35,501 nucleotides of DNA, taken from assembly GCF_903828115.1 (NCBI RefSeq), contig NZ_CAIKKU010000324.1, forward strand, positions 1 through 35,501, in the 5' to 3' direction. This DNA is from an uncultured Thiodictyon sp. (lineage in GTDB: Bacteria; Pseudomonadota; Gammaproteobacteria; Chromatiales; Chromatiaceae). Every line of letters starts with the position of its first letter. Position 1 is the stretch's first letter. Shown piece by piece: positions 7,674 to 14,726 of this stretch. The position numbers and the translations under genes were made by a program. Below the pieces are notes generated by a model that was not told where the DNA came from, searched no databases, and was given only the letters and a program-made list of their open reading frames with translations.

Positions 7674-7964
7674 TTATGCCGCCTCCCCAATCTGTGCAGC
7701 GCGACGACGCCGGGGGCCAGCAGGCTCGGCGGTCACTCCAGACGGCAGGGCCGCCAGCCAACTATCGACCAGAGAGGTTTTCCAGCCGACGGCACGCGGA
7801 CCAAGCTGGACCGGGCGCGGGAACTGCCCGGCCGCGATCCGGGCATAGATGGTTGCGCGCGAGAGTCCGGTTCTTGCGCAGACATCCGGCATACGGATGA
7901 TCGAATCCGCCACTGGCGCGGCGGGCAGCGTCGCCTGATAGGCGCGGCGTAGATGGGTAGGCAT
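7674..7964 (-). CDS. AlpA-family DNA-binding regulator / excisionase-like
   Basis: 96 residues from ATG 7964 (MPTHLRRAYQATLP). An in-frame TTG at 7982 would add six residues, but the ATG has a GGAG about 10 nt upstream. The core IIRMPDVCARTGLSRATIYA, then RIAAGQFPRPVQLGPRAVGWK, then VDSWLAALP is the AlpA/MerR-like winged helix found in P4-type satellites and many genomic islands. There AlpA activates integrase expression or assists excision. Its place between the integrase-proximal gene and the ParB-like gene fits such a role. Confidence 0.85.
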   Translation of the reverse strand: MPTHLRRAYQATLPAAPVADSIIRMPDVCARTGLSRATIYARIAAGQFPRPVQLGPRAVGWKTSLVDSWLAALPSGVTAEPAGPRRRRAAQIGEAA

Positions 7965-8075
7965 GGGGTAGACACTCCGCAACGTGGTAAGACATTGCAG
8001 AGCTTAGAGCGGCGGGGGATGTGGGCCGCTAGTCCGGACTCCGGAACATTCCGGGGTCGCAAGTCCGGCCCCGGG

Positions 8076-8837
8076 TTACTTCGTCCTATTGGTCTGGCTG
8101 GCCTTCACTTCGGCTAATGCGGCTGCGAGCTTCTCATGGGTCTGGGTGCTGCCTAGCCCATCCATCGGAACCCCTAGCCTCTCTGCGGTCGCTGATAAAA
8201 CGCTATAGATTCCTGATGCGTTGGGTTCTCCGTTCGGCTTCTTTAGTTTCCCTCCCTTCTCGGCAAGGTGATGGACCAGTAGCCCAATCAATAGCATCAA
8301 GCCGCCTTTGGTATCTGCACGTATAGCGCGCACTTTCGCGGCGGCATTGGCTGCTACATCGAAGCCTTCCATAATGGTTGGCTCCAAGCATTCGGGGACA
8401 ATGGGGTTGCAGGTATATCCGCGGTCCCCCTCGCGTTCTTCGCGTATCTGACGCGTTCTGTAACCGCGTTGATATGCCGCCTCAAATTCGTCTTTCCAAA
8501 GGAATGTTCCTCTTGGCATTGTTTCCGTTGCCCTAAGCTCCCATTGGCGTCTGTCCTCTGATCTCGTCAAATTCGCATCTTTCAGGTCTTTGTGCAATGC
8601 GGAAAGACTGCGAACAACGTAATCCCATTCCCTGGGCGCCATTGCGCGCACTTCGCCATTTCCGATTAAGTGATATGCCGTCGCATTGTTCAGGCGTGGT
8701 GGGTGATGGTCGGGAGACTCGGAATGCTTGGCTAAATCCTCGGCCAACACGTCAGGAGAAAGTATAGAGTATGTTGCCCAGGCGATTGCACGAACCGGGA
8801 TAGCTTCCCGGCCATTGATGGAAATAACAACATTCAT
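8076..8837 (-). CDS. Conserved hypothetical protein (INGREAIPVRAI type)
   Basis: 253 residues from ATG 8837 (MNVVISINGREAIPVRAIAW). The frame stays open upstream, but the added 47 residues are Arg/Gly/Pro-rich and run through a palindrome, so the internal ATG is preferred. I recall the opening INGREAIPVRAIP... from hypothetical proteins of prophages and integrative elements. A central charged region (YQRGYRTRQIREEREG) is followed by KGGLMLLIGLLVHHLAEKGGKLKKPNGEPNAS, where a short hydrophobic helix precedes a basic loop, and then a helical C-terminus. Function is unknown. It lies between integrase and alpA. Confidence 0.65.
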   Translation of the reverse strand: MNVVISINGREAIPVRAIAWATYSILSPDVLAEDLAKHSESPDHHPPRLNNATAYHLIGNGEVRAMAPREWDYVVRSLSALHKDLKDANLTRSEDRRQWELRATETMPRGTFLWKDEFEAAYQRGYRTRQIREEREGDRGYTCNPIVPECLEPTIMEGFDVAANAAAKVRAIRADTKGGLMLLIGLLVHHLAEKGGKLKKPNGEPNASGIYSVLSATAERLGVPMDGLGSTQTHEKLAAALAEVKASQTNRTK

Positions 8838-8872
8838 GGTCGCGTACCTTCTAGCGCAAGCCTTCAATAAGG

Positions 8873-8929
8873 GGCCGCGCCAGCCGGGTGAAGGTGCCCG
8901 GCGTTCCCCCCGTCGGGGTAGGCGCGGCC
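8873..8929. repeat. Nested inverted repeat between integrase and hypothetical gene
   Basis: Outer arms GGCCGCGCC (8873-8881) and GGCGCGGCC (8921-8929) are perfect complements. Inside are two smaller stems: GCCGGG/CCCGGC (8883-8902) and CCCC/GGGG (8908-8918), giving a cloverleaf-like fold. It lies between the 253-aa gene start and the integrase stop. No T-run follows on the minus strand, so it is not a classic terminator; it could be a processing, excisionase-binding or insulating site. Confidence 0.5.
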
Positions 8930-8937
8930 GTAACTGG

Positions 8938-10180
8938 TCAGCCCCGCCGGGTCTCTGCAACCTCGTGAAGCTGGACAACCGCCGCGCCAGTCCCCCGGCC
9001 GCACCAGTCCGCCCAAGCGTCCATCATCGCGGCGCGCTTGGTGAGTAGGTCCCCACGGCGGTAGGCGGCTTCCGCTTTGTCCTTGATGACATGGGCCAGG
9101 GCCATTTCACACACATCGCGCGGGAAGCTCGACACTTCGCCGGACCAGTCTCTAAAGCTGCTTCGGAACCCGTGGGGCACATAGTCCCCGCGATCTTCGC
9201 CGACTCCGTAGCCCATGCCCCGCATCTGTTGCAGCATTGCCATGTTCGACACGGGCCGGCGGTACCGGGCGCCTGGGAACACGTAGGGGTTGCCGTCCAC
9301 ACGCGGGAGGGCCGCCAGGACCTTCAGGGCAGCGGCCGACAGGGGAACCCGATGCTCGCGGCCAGCCTTCATACGCTCGCCCGGAATCGTCCAGACGGAC
9401 GCGTCAAGGTCGAACTCGGGCCATTGGGCGCCGACGACTTCACCAGTGCGGCAGGCGGTCAGGATCAGGAAGCGCAGGGCCAGGGCCGACACGCCTTGCT
9501 TGCCGGCCAGTTCCACCATGAACCCGGGCACGTCCTGGTAAGGCATGGCGGGATGGTGAACAACCTTCGTGACCTTGGTCGGCTTGGGCAGGAGCTTGTC
9601 CAGGTGTCCCCGCCAGCGGGCCGGGTTGCTCTGATCGCGCCACTTGTGGGCGGCCGCAAAGTCCAGGATATTTTCGACGCGACCCTGCACCCGCTTTGCC
9701 GTTTCGGTCTTGCTGGTCCAGATGCCGGACAGGACCTTCAACACGTCGTCGGTGTTGACCTGATCGACCGGCTTTGACCCGATGACGGGCCGGGCATAGG
9801 TCTTGAGGGTGGCGACCCACTGCCGCGCGTGCTTGATGTTGCTCCACCCGTGGCGGTGCGCGCGGATGAACCGGGCGGCGGCCTGGGTGAAGGTCGGGAC
9901 TCCGGCGGCCTTGAGGGCTTCAGCCTGGGCTTGCGTGTCGCGGTAGTCGATGGGGTCAACGCCGGACTTGAGAACGTCCCGATACCCGGCGGCGGCCTTG
10001 CGGGCGGCAACCAGCGAGACGGCAGGATAGGCCCCCAGCCCCATCTCGCGGGCGCGGCCATTGGAGCGTGTAGCGGAATATCCAGTTCAGCGCCTTGCCC
10101 TGGGGATAGATCCACAGATTGCCGCCGTCGCTGAGCGGCTTGGTCGCGTTCTTGATCTGGCGATCCGTCAGCCGGTGAAT
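8938..10180 (-). pseudogene. Tyrosine integrase, frameshifted near the N-terminus
   Basis: The catalytic part is intact. In the 368-residue frame opening at 10044, the tyrosine-recombinase residues are R199 in TACRTGEV, H291/R294 in HGFRSSFRDW, H318 in ALAHV and Y328 in AAYRRGD. The N-terminal segment of this P4-type integrase family (HRLTDRQIKNATKPLSDGGN, then LWIYPQGKALNWIFRYTL) lies upstream in a different frame. The two halves join if one C is removed from CTCC at 10066-10063, giving ...RYTLNGRAREMGLGAYP. The codon where Met is expected (10180-10178) reads ATT. The gene is therefore either decayed, mis-sequenced, or expressed from an unusual start with frameshifting. It is oriented inward from the right att site and would catalyse element integration and excision. 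Confidence 0.8.
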
Positions 10181-10343
10181 GTTCGATGCCGTGTCCGCCC
10201 CCGTTCAGGTCTACCCACAAGACTACCCACAACACATGCTTAGATTGTAGTGGACGCTAGCGGACTCTGCTAGACCTAAGTGATTGACGGGAAAGTCTCT
10301 ATTGGACGGTATCAGACACCCTTGAACCCTATATCAGCGGACA

Positions 10344-10355
10344 CCCTCTCCGCCA
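10344..10355 (+). other. Candidate right attachment site: tRNA-Ser 3' tip
   Basis: CCCTCTCCGCCA matches the acceptor-stem 3' strand plus discriminator and CCA of bacterial tRNA-Ser genes with a GGAGAGG 5' end. No T-loop, anticodon arm or 5' half precedes it, so it is a fragment. It lies just outside the integrase start and just before a terminator, as expected where an element has inserted into a tRNA gene and rebuilt only its 3' end at the distal side. The intact tRNA-Ser would lie at the other (left) end. Confidence 0.6.
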
Positions 10356-10370
10356 TTTCAGTAAAAAGAC

Positions 10371-10405
10371 AAGGGCTTAGCCGCAAGGCCAGGCCCTTTT
10401 TCTTT
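10371..10405 (+). terminator. Rho-independent terminator (probably of the tRNA-Ser)
   Basis: Stem AAGGGCTTAGCC / GGCCAGGCCCTT, 12 bp with two G-U pairs, closed by a GCAA tetraloop and followed by TTTTTCTTT. An AAAAA run lies shortly upstream, so it may also act in the opposite direction. Its position 15 nt after the tRNA 3' tip fits the original tRNA terminator left on the chromosome side of the att site. Confidence 0.8.
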
Positions 10406-10778
10406 GCTCTCTGGTGCAATTCCGGTCTTCGTTTCGAGTAGCCGCGACCGGTTCAGGCGCTCGTCGGCGCCTGGATGATGCCGTGCGGCTTCCGTGCGCT
10501 TACTGCGTGGCGCCGCGGCGGCGCGAAACGTCACAGTCTAGGCCGCGGCCCTTGCCGGCGTGCTCGTCCCCTGTAGAGCGGGCGGGTTTGTCAAGTCCGC
10601 TTGAATGCTCTAGCCTTGCATCCTCCTGAGCAACCCGAGCGGTGTCCGACGGGGATTCCTGTGCGATGCGCTCGTCTCGCGCAGCTTCGCGACCGCTGCG
10701 TGCGGGACGGGAGCGGCCCTGACATCGACGGGAAGCCGATCTTGGTCGCGTAGTTTCACCAACCGCAAGGGAACAGCC
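10406..10778. other. Intergenic region before the restriction operon
   Basis: About 370 nt with no gene that I can support; frames crossing it are shadows or arginine-rich noise. It separates the element from the defence operon and should hold that operon's promoter. Part is rich in GCGGCGCC-type sequence (10500-10520), which could fold but does not match the repeat families elsewhere in the window. Confidence 0.5.
10588..10616 (+). promoter_or_regulatory. Possible sigma70-type promoter of the restriction operon
   Basis: TTGTCA (10588-10593, five of six match TTGACA) is followed after 17 nt by TAGCCT (10611-10616, three of six match TATAAT). It points toward the restriction gene but lies about 160 nt before its start and its -10 match is weak. 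Confidence 0.25.
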
Positions 10779-13700
10779 GTGAGCAACCCGTTTTTCGACC
10801 GGCCGATCCTCAACTCCCCGTACGCCTACCCGGGGCGCCACTGGGAGTTGGATGACACGGGCCAGCCAACCCAAGCGATCATCGAGGCCCGGCGCCTGGC
10901 GGAGTTCATCACCCCGATCCCCAAGCCGAAAAAGCGCAAAGACGCCCCCAAGCAGGGCGAGTTCCTGTTCGATGAAGGCAAGGGCCTGAGCACCGAGGCC
11001 CAGCGCTACGACCACACCGCCATCATCAACGCCGTGCGCCGCGAGGTCGACAAGTGGCGTTTGATCCCCGACCCCGGCGCTTGGCGTGTCACCCCTGAAA
11101 CCGCGCGCCTCCTCACGCACTGGCGGCATCACCCGTTCAGCAGCCTGCGCCCCTTCTTCTGCCAGATCGAGGCCGTTGAAACCGCTATCTGGTTGACCGA
11201 GGTTGCGCCCCAGCTCGGCAAGGCGGGGCAGCGATTTCTTGAGCACCTGGAGAGCGCCAACCACGACGCCAACCCTGAGCTGATGCGCCTGGCATTGAAG
11301 TTGGCCACCGGCGCGGGTAAGACCACCGTCATGGCCATGCTGATCGCCTGGCAGACCGTCAACGCCGTGCGCCGACCCGGGTCCAGGAAGTTCACTCGCG
11401 GTTTCCTCATCGTCGCCCCGGGGCTCACGATCAAGGACCGCCTGCGCGTGCTCCAGCCCAACGACCCGGACAGCTACTACGCCGACCGCGAACTGGTTCC
11501 GGGCGACCTCCTGGATGATCTGAGACGTGCCAAGATCGTCATCACCAACTACCACGCCTTCCGGCGGCGCGAGCGCATCGAACTGTCCAAGGGTGGACGG
11601 CTGTTACTCCAGGGGCGCGGCGGCGAGGCCTTGGACACCCTGGAGACCGAGGGTCAGATGCTCCAGCGCGTCATGCCCGACCTGATGGGCCTGAAGAATA
11701 TTCTCGCCATCAACGACGAGGCCCACCACTGCTACCGCGAGAAGCCCGACCACGAACTGGAAGGGGACCTGAAGGGGGACGAGAAGAAGGAGGCCGAGAA
11801 GAACAACGAGGCCGCCCGCCTGTGGATTTCCGGCTTGGAGGCCGTCAACCGCAACCTGGGGCTCGCCCGCGTCTTCGACCTTTCCGCCACCCCCTTCTTC
11901 CTGCGCGGCTCCGGCTATGCCGAAGGGACCCTCTTCCCCTGGACCCTGAGCGACTTTTCGCTGATGGACGCCATCGAGTGCGGCATCGTCAAGCTGCCGC
12001 GGGTGCCGGTGGCGGACAACATCCCAGGCGGCGAGATGCCCATGTTCCGCAACCTGTGGGAGCACATCCGGGCCAAGATGCCCAAGAAGGGCCGCGGCAA
12101 GGCCGAGGCCCTCAATCCGCTGGACCTGCCGACCCAACTGCAAACCGCGCTCGAAGCACTCTACGGGCACTATGAGAAGACCTTCGACCTCTGGGCCGAG
12201 GCCAGGGTCGTGTCGCCGCCCTGCTTCATCGTCGTCTGCAACAACACCTCCGCGTCCAAGCTGGTGTACGACTATATCTCCGGCTTCGTCCGGTCGAACC
12301 AGAACGGCATCAGCGATTTGGTGCCCGGCCGCCTGCCCCTGTTCCGCAACCACGACGAGCACGGCAACGCGCTCGCGCGGCCCCGCACCCTCCTGATCGA
12401 CAGCGAGCAATTGGAGTCCGGCGAGGCCCTGGACGACAACTTCCGCGCCATGGCCGCGGATGAGATCGAGCGCTTCCGCCGCGAGATCATCGAGCGCACC
12501 GGCGACCCCCGTCAGGCCGAGAACCTCACCGACCAGGACCTGCTGCGCGAGGTCATGAATACCGTGGGTAAACCCGGCCGACTCGGGGCCGACATCCGCT
12601 GCGTCGTCTCCGTCTCCATGCTCACCGAAGGCTGGGACGCCAACACCGTCACCCACGTCTTGGGGGTCCGTGCCTTCGGCACCCAACTCCTGTGCGAGCA
12701 GGTCATCGGCCGGGCACTGCGCCGCCAGTCCTATGACTTGAATGAAGACGGGCTCTTCAACGTGGAGTATGCCGACGTGCTGGGCATCCCCTTCGACTTC
12801 AACGCCAAGCCCGTGGTGGCGCCGCCCCAGCCGCCGCGCGAGACGATCCAGGTGCGCGCCGTGCGGCCCGAGCGCGACGCGCTGGAAATCCGCTTCCCCC
12901 GCGTCGCCGGGTATCGCACCGAATTGCCGCAGGAGCGCCTGAGCGCCGAGTTCAACGCTGATTCGGTGCTCGAACTCACCCCCGATCTGGTCGGCGCCAC
13001 GCAGACCCGCAACGCCGGGATCATTGGGGCGACGGTGGACCTCAACCTCGTGCATACCGGCGACGTGCGGCCCTCCCAAATCGTCTATGAGCTGACCTCC
13101 TACCTCGTGCTCAGCAAGTGGCGCGACGCCAACGGCGACCCTCGGCTCAACCTCTTCGGTCAACTCAAGCGCATCGCCCGTCTTTGGCTGGACGGCTATC
13201 TGGACTGCAAGGGCGGCACCTTCCCGGCGCAGCTCAAGTACAAAATGCTGGCAGACATGGCCTGCGAGCGCATCACCGCCGGCATCACCCGCGCCTTCAT
13301 CGGTAGCCGCCCGATCCTGGCCCTGCTCGACCCCTACAACCCGGTCGGTTCCACCGCCCATGTCCGCTTCAACACCAGCAAGACCGAGCGCTGGGAGACG
13401 GATGCACGCCGCTGCCACCTCAATTGGGTCATCCTGGACAGCGACTGGGAGGCGGAGTTCTGCCGCGTGGCGGAGGCCCACCCGCGGGTACGCGCCTATG
13501 TGAAGAACCACAACCTGGGGTTCGAGGTGCCCTACCGCTACGGATCGGAGCAGCGCAAATACCTGCCGGACTTCATCTGCCTGGTCGAAGACGGTCACGG
13601 CGACGACGACCTGCTGCATCTGACCGTCGAGATCAAGGGCTACCGCCGCGAGGACGCCAAGGAGAAGAAGGCTACCATGGACACCTACTGGGTGCCCGGC

Positions 13701-13940
13701 GTGAACAACCTCGGAAGCCACGGGCGCTGGGCCTTTGCAGAGTTCACCGAGGTCTATCAGATCGAGGCCGATTTCAAGGCGAAGGTCGAGAGCGAGTTCA
13801 ACAAGATGATCGAGATTGTTGCGCCGACCCCGGCGGCTGAGGAGGTGCTCGCACGGGAGAGTGCCAGGCGTTTGGCACTCTTGGGCGGCAGTGAGCCGCA
13901 AATCGAGCCAATTCCCCGGCGGTTGCCGGAATCGCTATGA
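10779..13940 (+). CDS. Type III-like restriction endonuclease (BPTD_3080-like family)
   Basis: 1053 residues from GTG 10779, with AAGGGA about 8 nt upstream. The opening MSNPFFDRPILNSPYAYPGR and RRLAEFITPIPKPKKRK are hallmarks of the BPTD_3080-type restriction family as I recall it. SF2 motor motifs: Walker A LATGAGKTT (175-183), NDEAHH (312-317), SATPFF (369-374), TEGWDA (616-621) and VIGRALRR (642-649). A C-terminal PD-(D/E)XK nuclease is visible: LPDF with Asp931, then TVEIKGY with Glu951 and Lys953. The enzyme should translocate on and cut unmodified DNA. Its partner methyltransferase is 0.8 kb downstream. The family's usual length is about 1000 residues, so it looks complete. Confidence 0.9.
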   Translation: MSNPFFDRPILNSPYAYPGRHWELDDTGQPTQAIIEARRLAEFITPIPKPKKRKDAPKQGEFLFDEGKGLSTEAQRYDHTAIINAVRREVDKWRLIPDPGAWRVTPETARLLTHWRHHPFSSLRPFFCQIEAVETAIWLTEVAPQLGKAGQRFLEHLESANHDANPELMRLALKLATGAGKTTVMAMLIAWQTVNAVRRPGSRKFTRGFLIVAPGLTIKDRLRVLQPNDPDSYYADRELVPGDLLDDLRRAKIVITNYHAFRRRERIELSKGGRLLLQGRGGEALDTLETEGQMLQRVMPDLMGLKNILAINDEAHHCYREKPDHELEGDLKGDEKKEAEKNNEAARLWISGLEAVNRNLGLARVFDLSATPFFLRGSGYAEGTLFPWTLSDFSLMDAIECGIVKLPRVPVADNIPGGEMPMFRNLWEHIRAKMPKKGRGKAEALNPLDLPTQLQTALEALYGHYEKTFDLWAEARVVSPPCFIVVCNNTSASKLVYDYISGFVRSNQNGISDLVPGRLPLFRNHDEHGNALARPRTLLIDSEQLESGEALDDNFRAMAADEIERFRREIIERTGDPRQAENLTDQDLLREVMNTVGKPGRLGADIRCVVSVSMLTEGWDANTVTHVLGVRAFGTQLLCEQVIGRALRRQSYDLNEDGLFNVEYADVLGIPFDFNAKPVVAPPQPPRETIQVRAVRPERDALEIRFPRVAGYRTELPQERLSAEFNADSVLELTPDLVGATQTRNAGIIGATVDLNLVHTGDVRPSQIVYELTSYLVLSKWRDANGDPRLNLFGQLKRIARLWLDGYLDCKGGTFPAQLKYKMLADMACERITAGITRAFIGSRPILALLDPYNPVGSTAHVRFNTSKTERWETDARRCHLNWVILDSDWEAEFCRVAEAHPRVRAYVKNHNLGFEVPYRYGSEQRKYLPDFICLVEDGHGDDDLLHLTVEIKGYRREDAKEKKATMDTYWVPGVNNLGSHGRWAFAEFTEVYQIEADFKAKVESEFNKMIEIVAPTPAAEEVLARESARRLALLGGSEPQIEPIPRRLPESL

Positions 13941-13954
13941 TTCTGGTCTTCTCG

Positions 13955-14058
13955 TTCCCAGGCTCCGCGTGGGAATGCAGTCTTGGCCGCTCCAGCGGCC
14001 CGAGTACATACGCGACGCTGGAGCGTCGGTACTTGCTCCCACGCTGGAGCGTGGGAGC
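13955..14058. repeat. REP-like cluster of four hairpins (copy B)
   Basis: Four adjacent palindromes: TTCCCA/TGGGAA (13955-13975), GGCCGCT-CC-AGCGGCC (13985-14000), CGACGCT-GG-AGCGTCG (14013-14028) and GCTCCCACGCT-GG-AGCGTGGGAGC (14035-14058, 11-bp arms). A related copy lies at 2230-2271. It fills the gap between the restriction gene and the toxin-antitoxin pair. It could attenuate read-through or mark an insertion joint. Confidence 0.85.
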
Positions 14059-14080
14059 CAGATGAGAGAGGTCGCGAACC

Positions 14081-14305
14081 ATGACTACAGAAATCACTAT
14101 CAGCCTGGAAGAAGAACTCGTGGCATCCGCAATGCGGCGGGCACGCGCGGAAGACACCACCATCGATGATCTTCTGCGCCGTTGGCTGGCAGATTACGCG
14201 CAGAACCAGGAGGTTCTTCAGGCCTTCGACGCGCTGACCCAGGATCTCAGCGGTAAGGTGCGCATCGGTCGCAAGCCCACGCGAGAGGAAATGAATGCAC
14301 GCTGA
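14081..14305 (+). CDS. vapB: Ribbon-helix-helix antitoxin (VapB-type)
   Basis: 74 residues starting MTTEITISLEEELVASAMRR. The N-terminal beta strand (EITISLEEEL) followed by two helices fits a ribbon-helix-helix DNA-binding fold. The C-terminal half (LTQDLSGKVRIGRKPTREEM) would wrap and inhibit the toxin, as in VapB-type antitoxins. GAGAGG lies 9 nt upstream of the ATG. The stop overlaps the PIN toxin's start by 11 nt (14295-14305), the usual coupling for these pairs. It probably autoregulates its own promoter within or after the adjacent palindromes. The symbol reflects the partner rather than direct recognition of the sequence. Confidence 0.75.
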   Translation: MTTEITISLEEELVASAMRRARAEDTTIDDLLRRWLADYAQNQEVLQAFDALTQDLSGKVRIGRKPTREEMNAR

Positions 14306-14717
14306 AGCGCTCATCGATACCAATGTATTCCTCTACCACGTCGACGACTCGGACGCACGCAAACACACCATCGCCACCCGCATCGTTCGCAGTGCGCTCC
14401 AAACGGGTCAGGGTTGTATCAGCTATCAGGTCGTTCAAGAATTCTTGAATGTCGCCCTGCGCAAGGCTGAGATTCCGCTCGATCACGCCGGCGCTGCCGA
14501 GTATCTGCGAACTGTCCTGGTGCCGCTTTGGCGTGCAATGCCGAGCCCTACGATGTACGAACGCGGCATCGCGGTTCAGGCACGTTACGGATTCCACTTC
14601 TACGACTCCTTAATCGTCGCTGCTGCCCTCGAAGCGGGCTGTAGCAGGTTGCTGAGCGAAGACTTGCAGCACGGCCAGCGAATCGAAACGCTGACCGTCG
14701 AAAACCCGTTCCTGTAA
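14295..14717 (+). CDS. vapC: PIN-domain toxin (VapC-type ribonuclease)
   Basis: 140 residues, the usual VapC length. PIN active-site acidic residues are visible: Asp8 in LIDTNVFLY, Glu49 in VVQEFLNV, Asp104 in FYDSLIVAAA and Asp123 in LLSEDLQHG. Members of this family are Mg-dependent RNases, many of which cut tRNA or rRNA. The start lies inside the antitoxin's last codons. The pair sits between the restriction and methyltransferase genes on the same strand. The methyltransferase ATG is 9 nt after this stop, so the toxin gene is in the transcription path of the modification gene. Confidence 0.88.
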   Translation: MHAEALIDTNVFLYHVDDSDARKHTIATRIVRSALQTGQGCISYQVVQEFLNVALRKAEIPLDHAGAAEYLRTVLVPLWRAMPSPTMYERGIAVQARYGFHFYDSLIVAAALEAGCSRLLSEDLQHGQRIETLTVENPFL

Positions 14718-14726
14718 GGTGCAACG

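Larger units (their letters stand above)
2441..10355 (-). mobile_element. Integrative element, satellite-like (visible part)
   Basis: The region holds integrase, AlpA-like regulator, ParB-like protein, winged-helix replication protein, primase-like protein, helicase and small unknown genes, all on the minus strand, and ends at a tRNA-Ser 3' fragment. No capsid, tail, terminase or conjugation genes are seen, so it resembles a phage-satellite or self-replicating genomic island. The left limit is not visible: no second copy of the tRNA tip occurs in the window, so the element may extend past position 1 and include the WDW/Sel1 gene. 2441 is simply the leftmost supported element-type gene. Confidence 0.7.

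Noticed and set aside
10300-10355. Complete tRNA-Ser gene at the element's right end
   Set aside because: Only the 3' acceptor tip is present; upstream sequence lacks a T-loop, anticodon arm and 5' acceptor strand.
11604-13901. 765-codon open frame on the minus strand
   Set aside because: It lies antisense to the restriction gene, is rich in Gly/Val/Leu/His typical of antisense GC-rich coding DNA, and shows no family motif.
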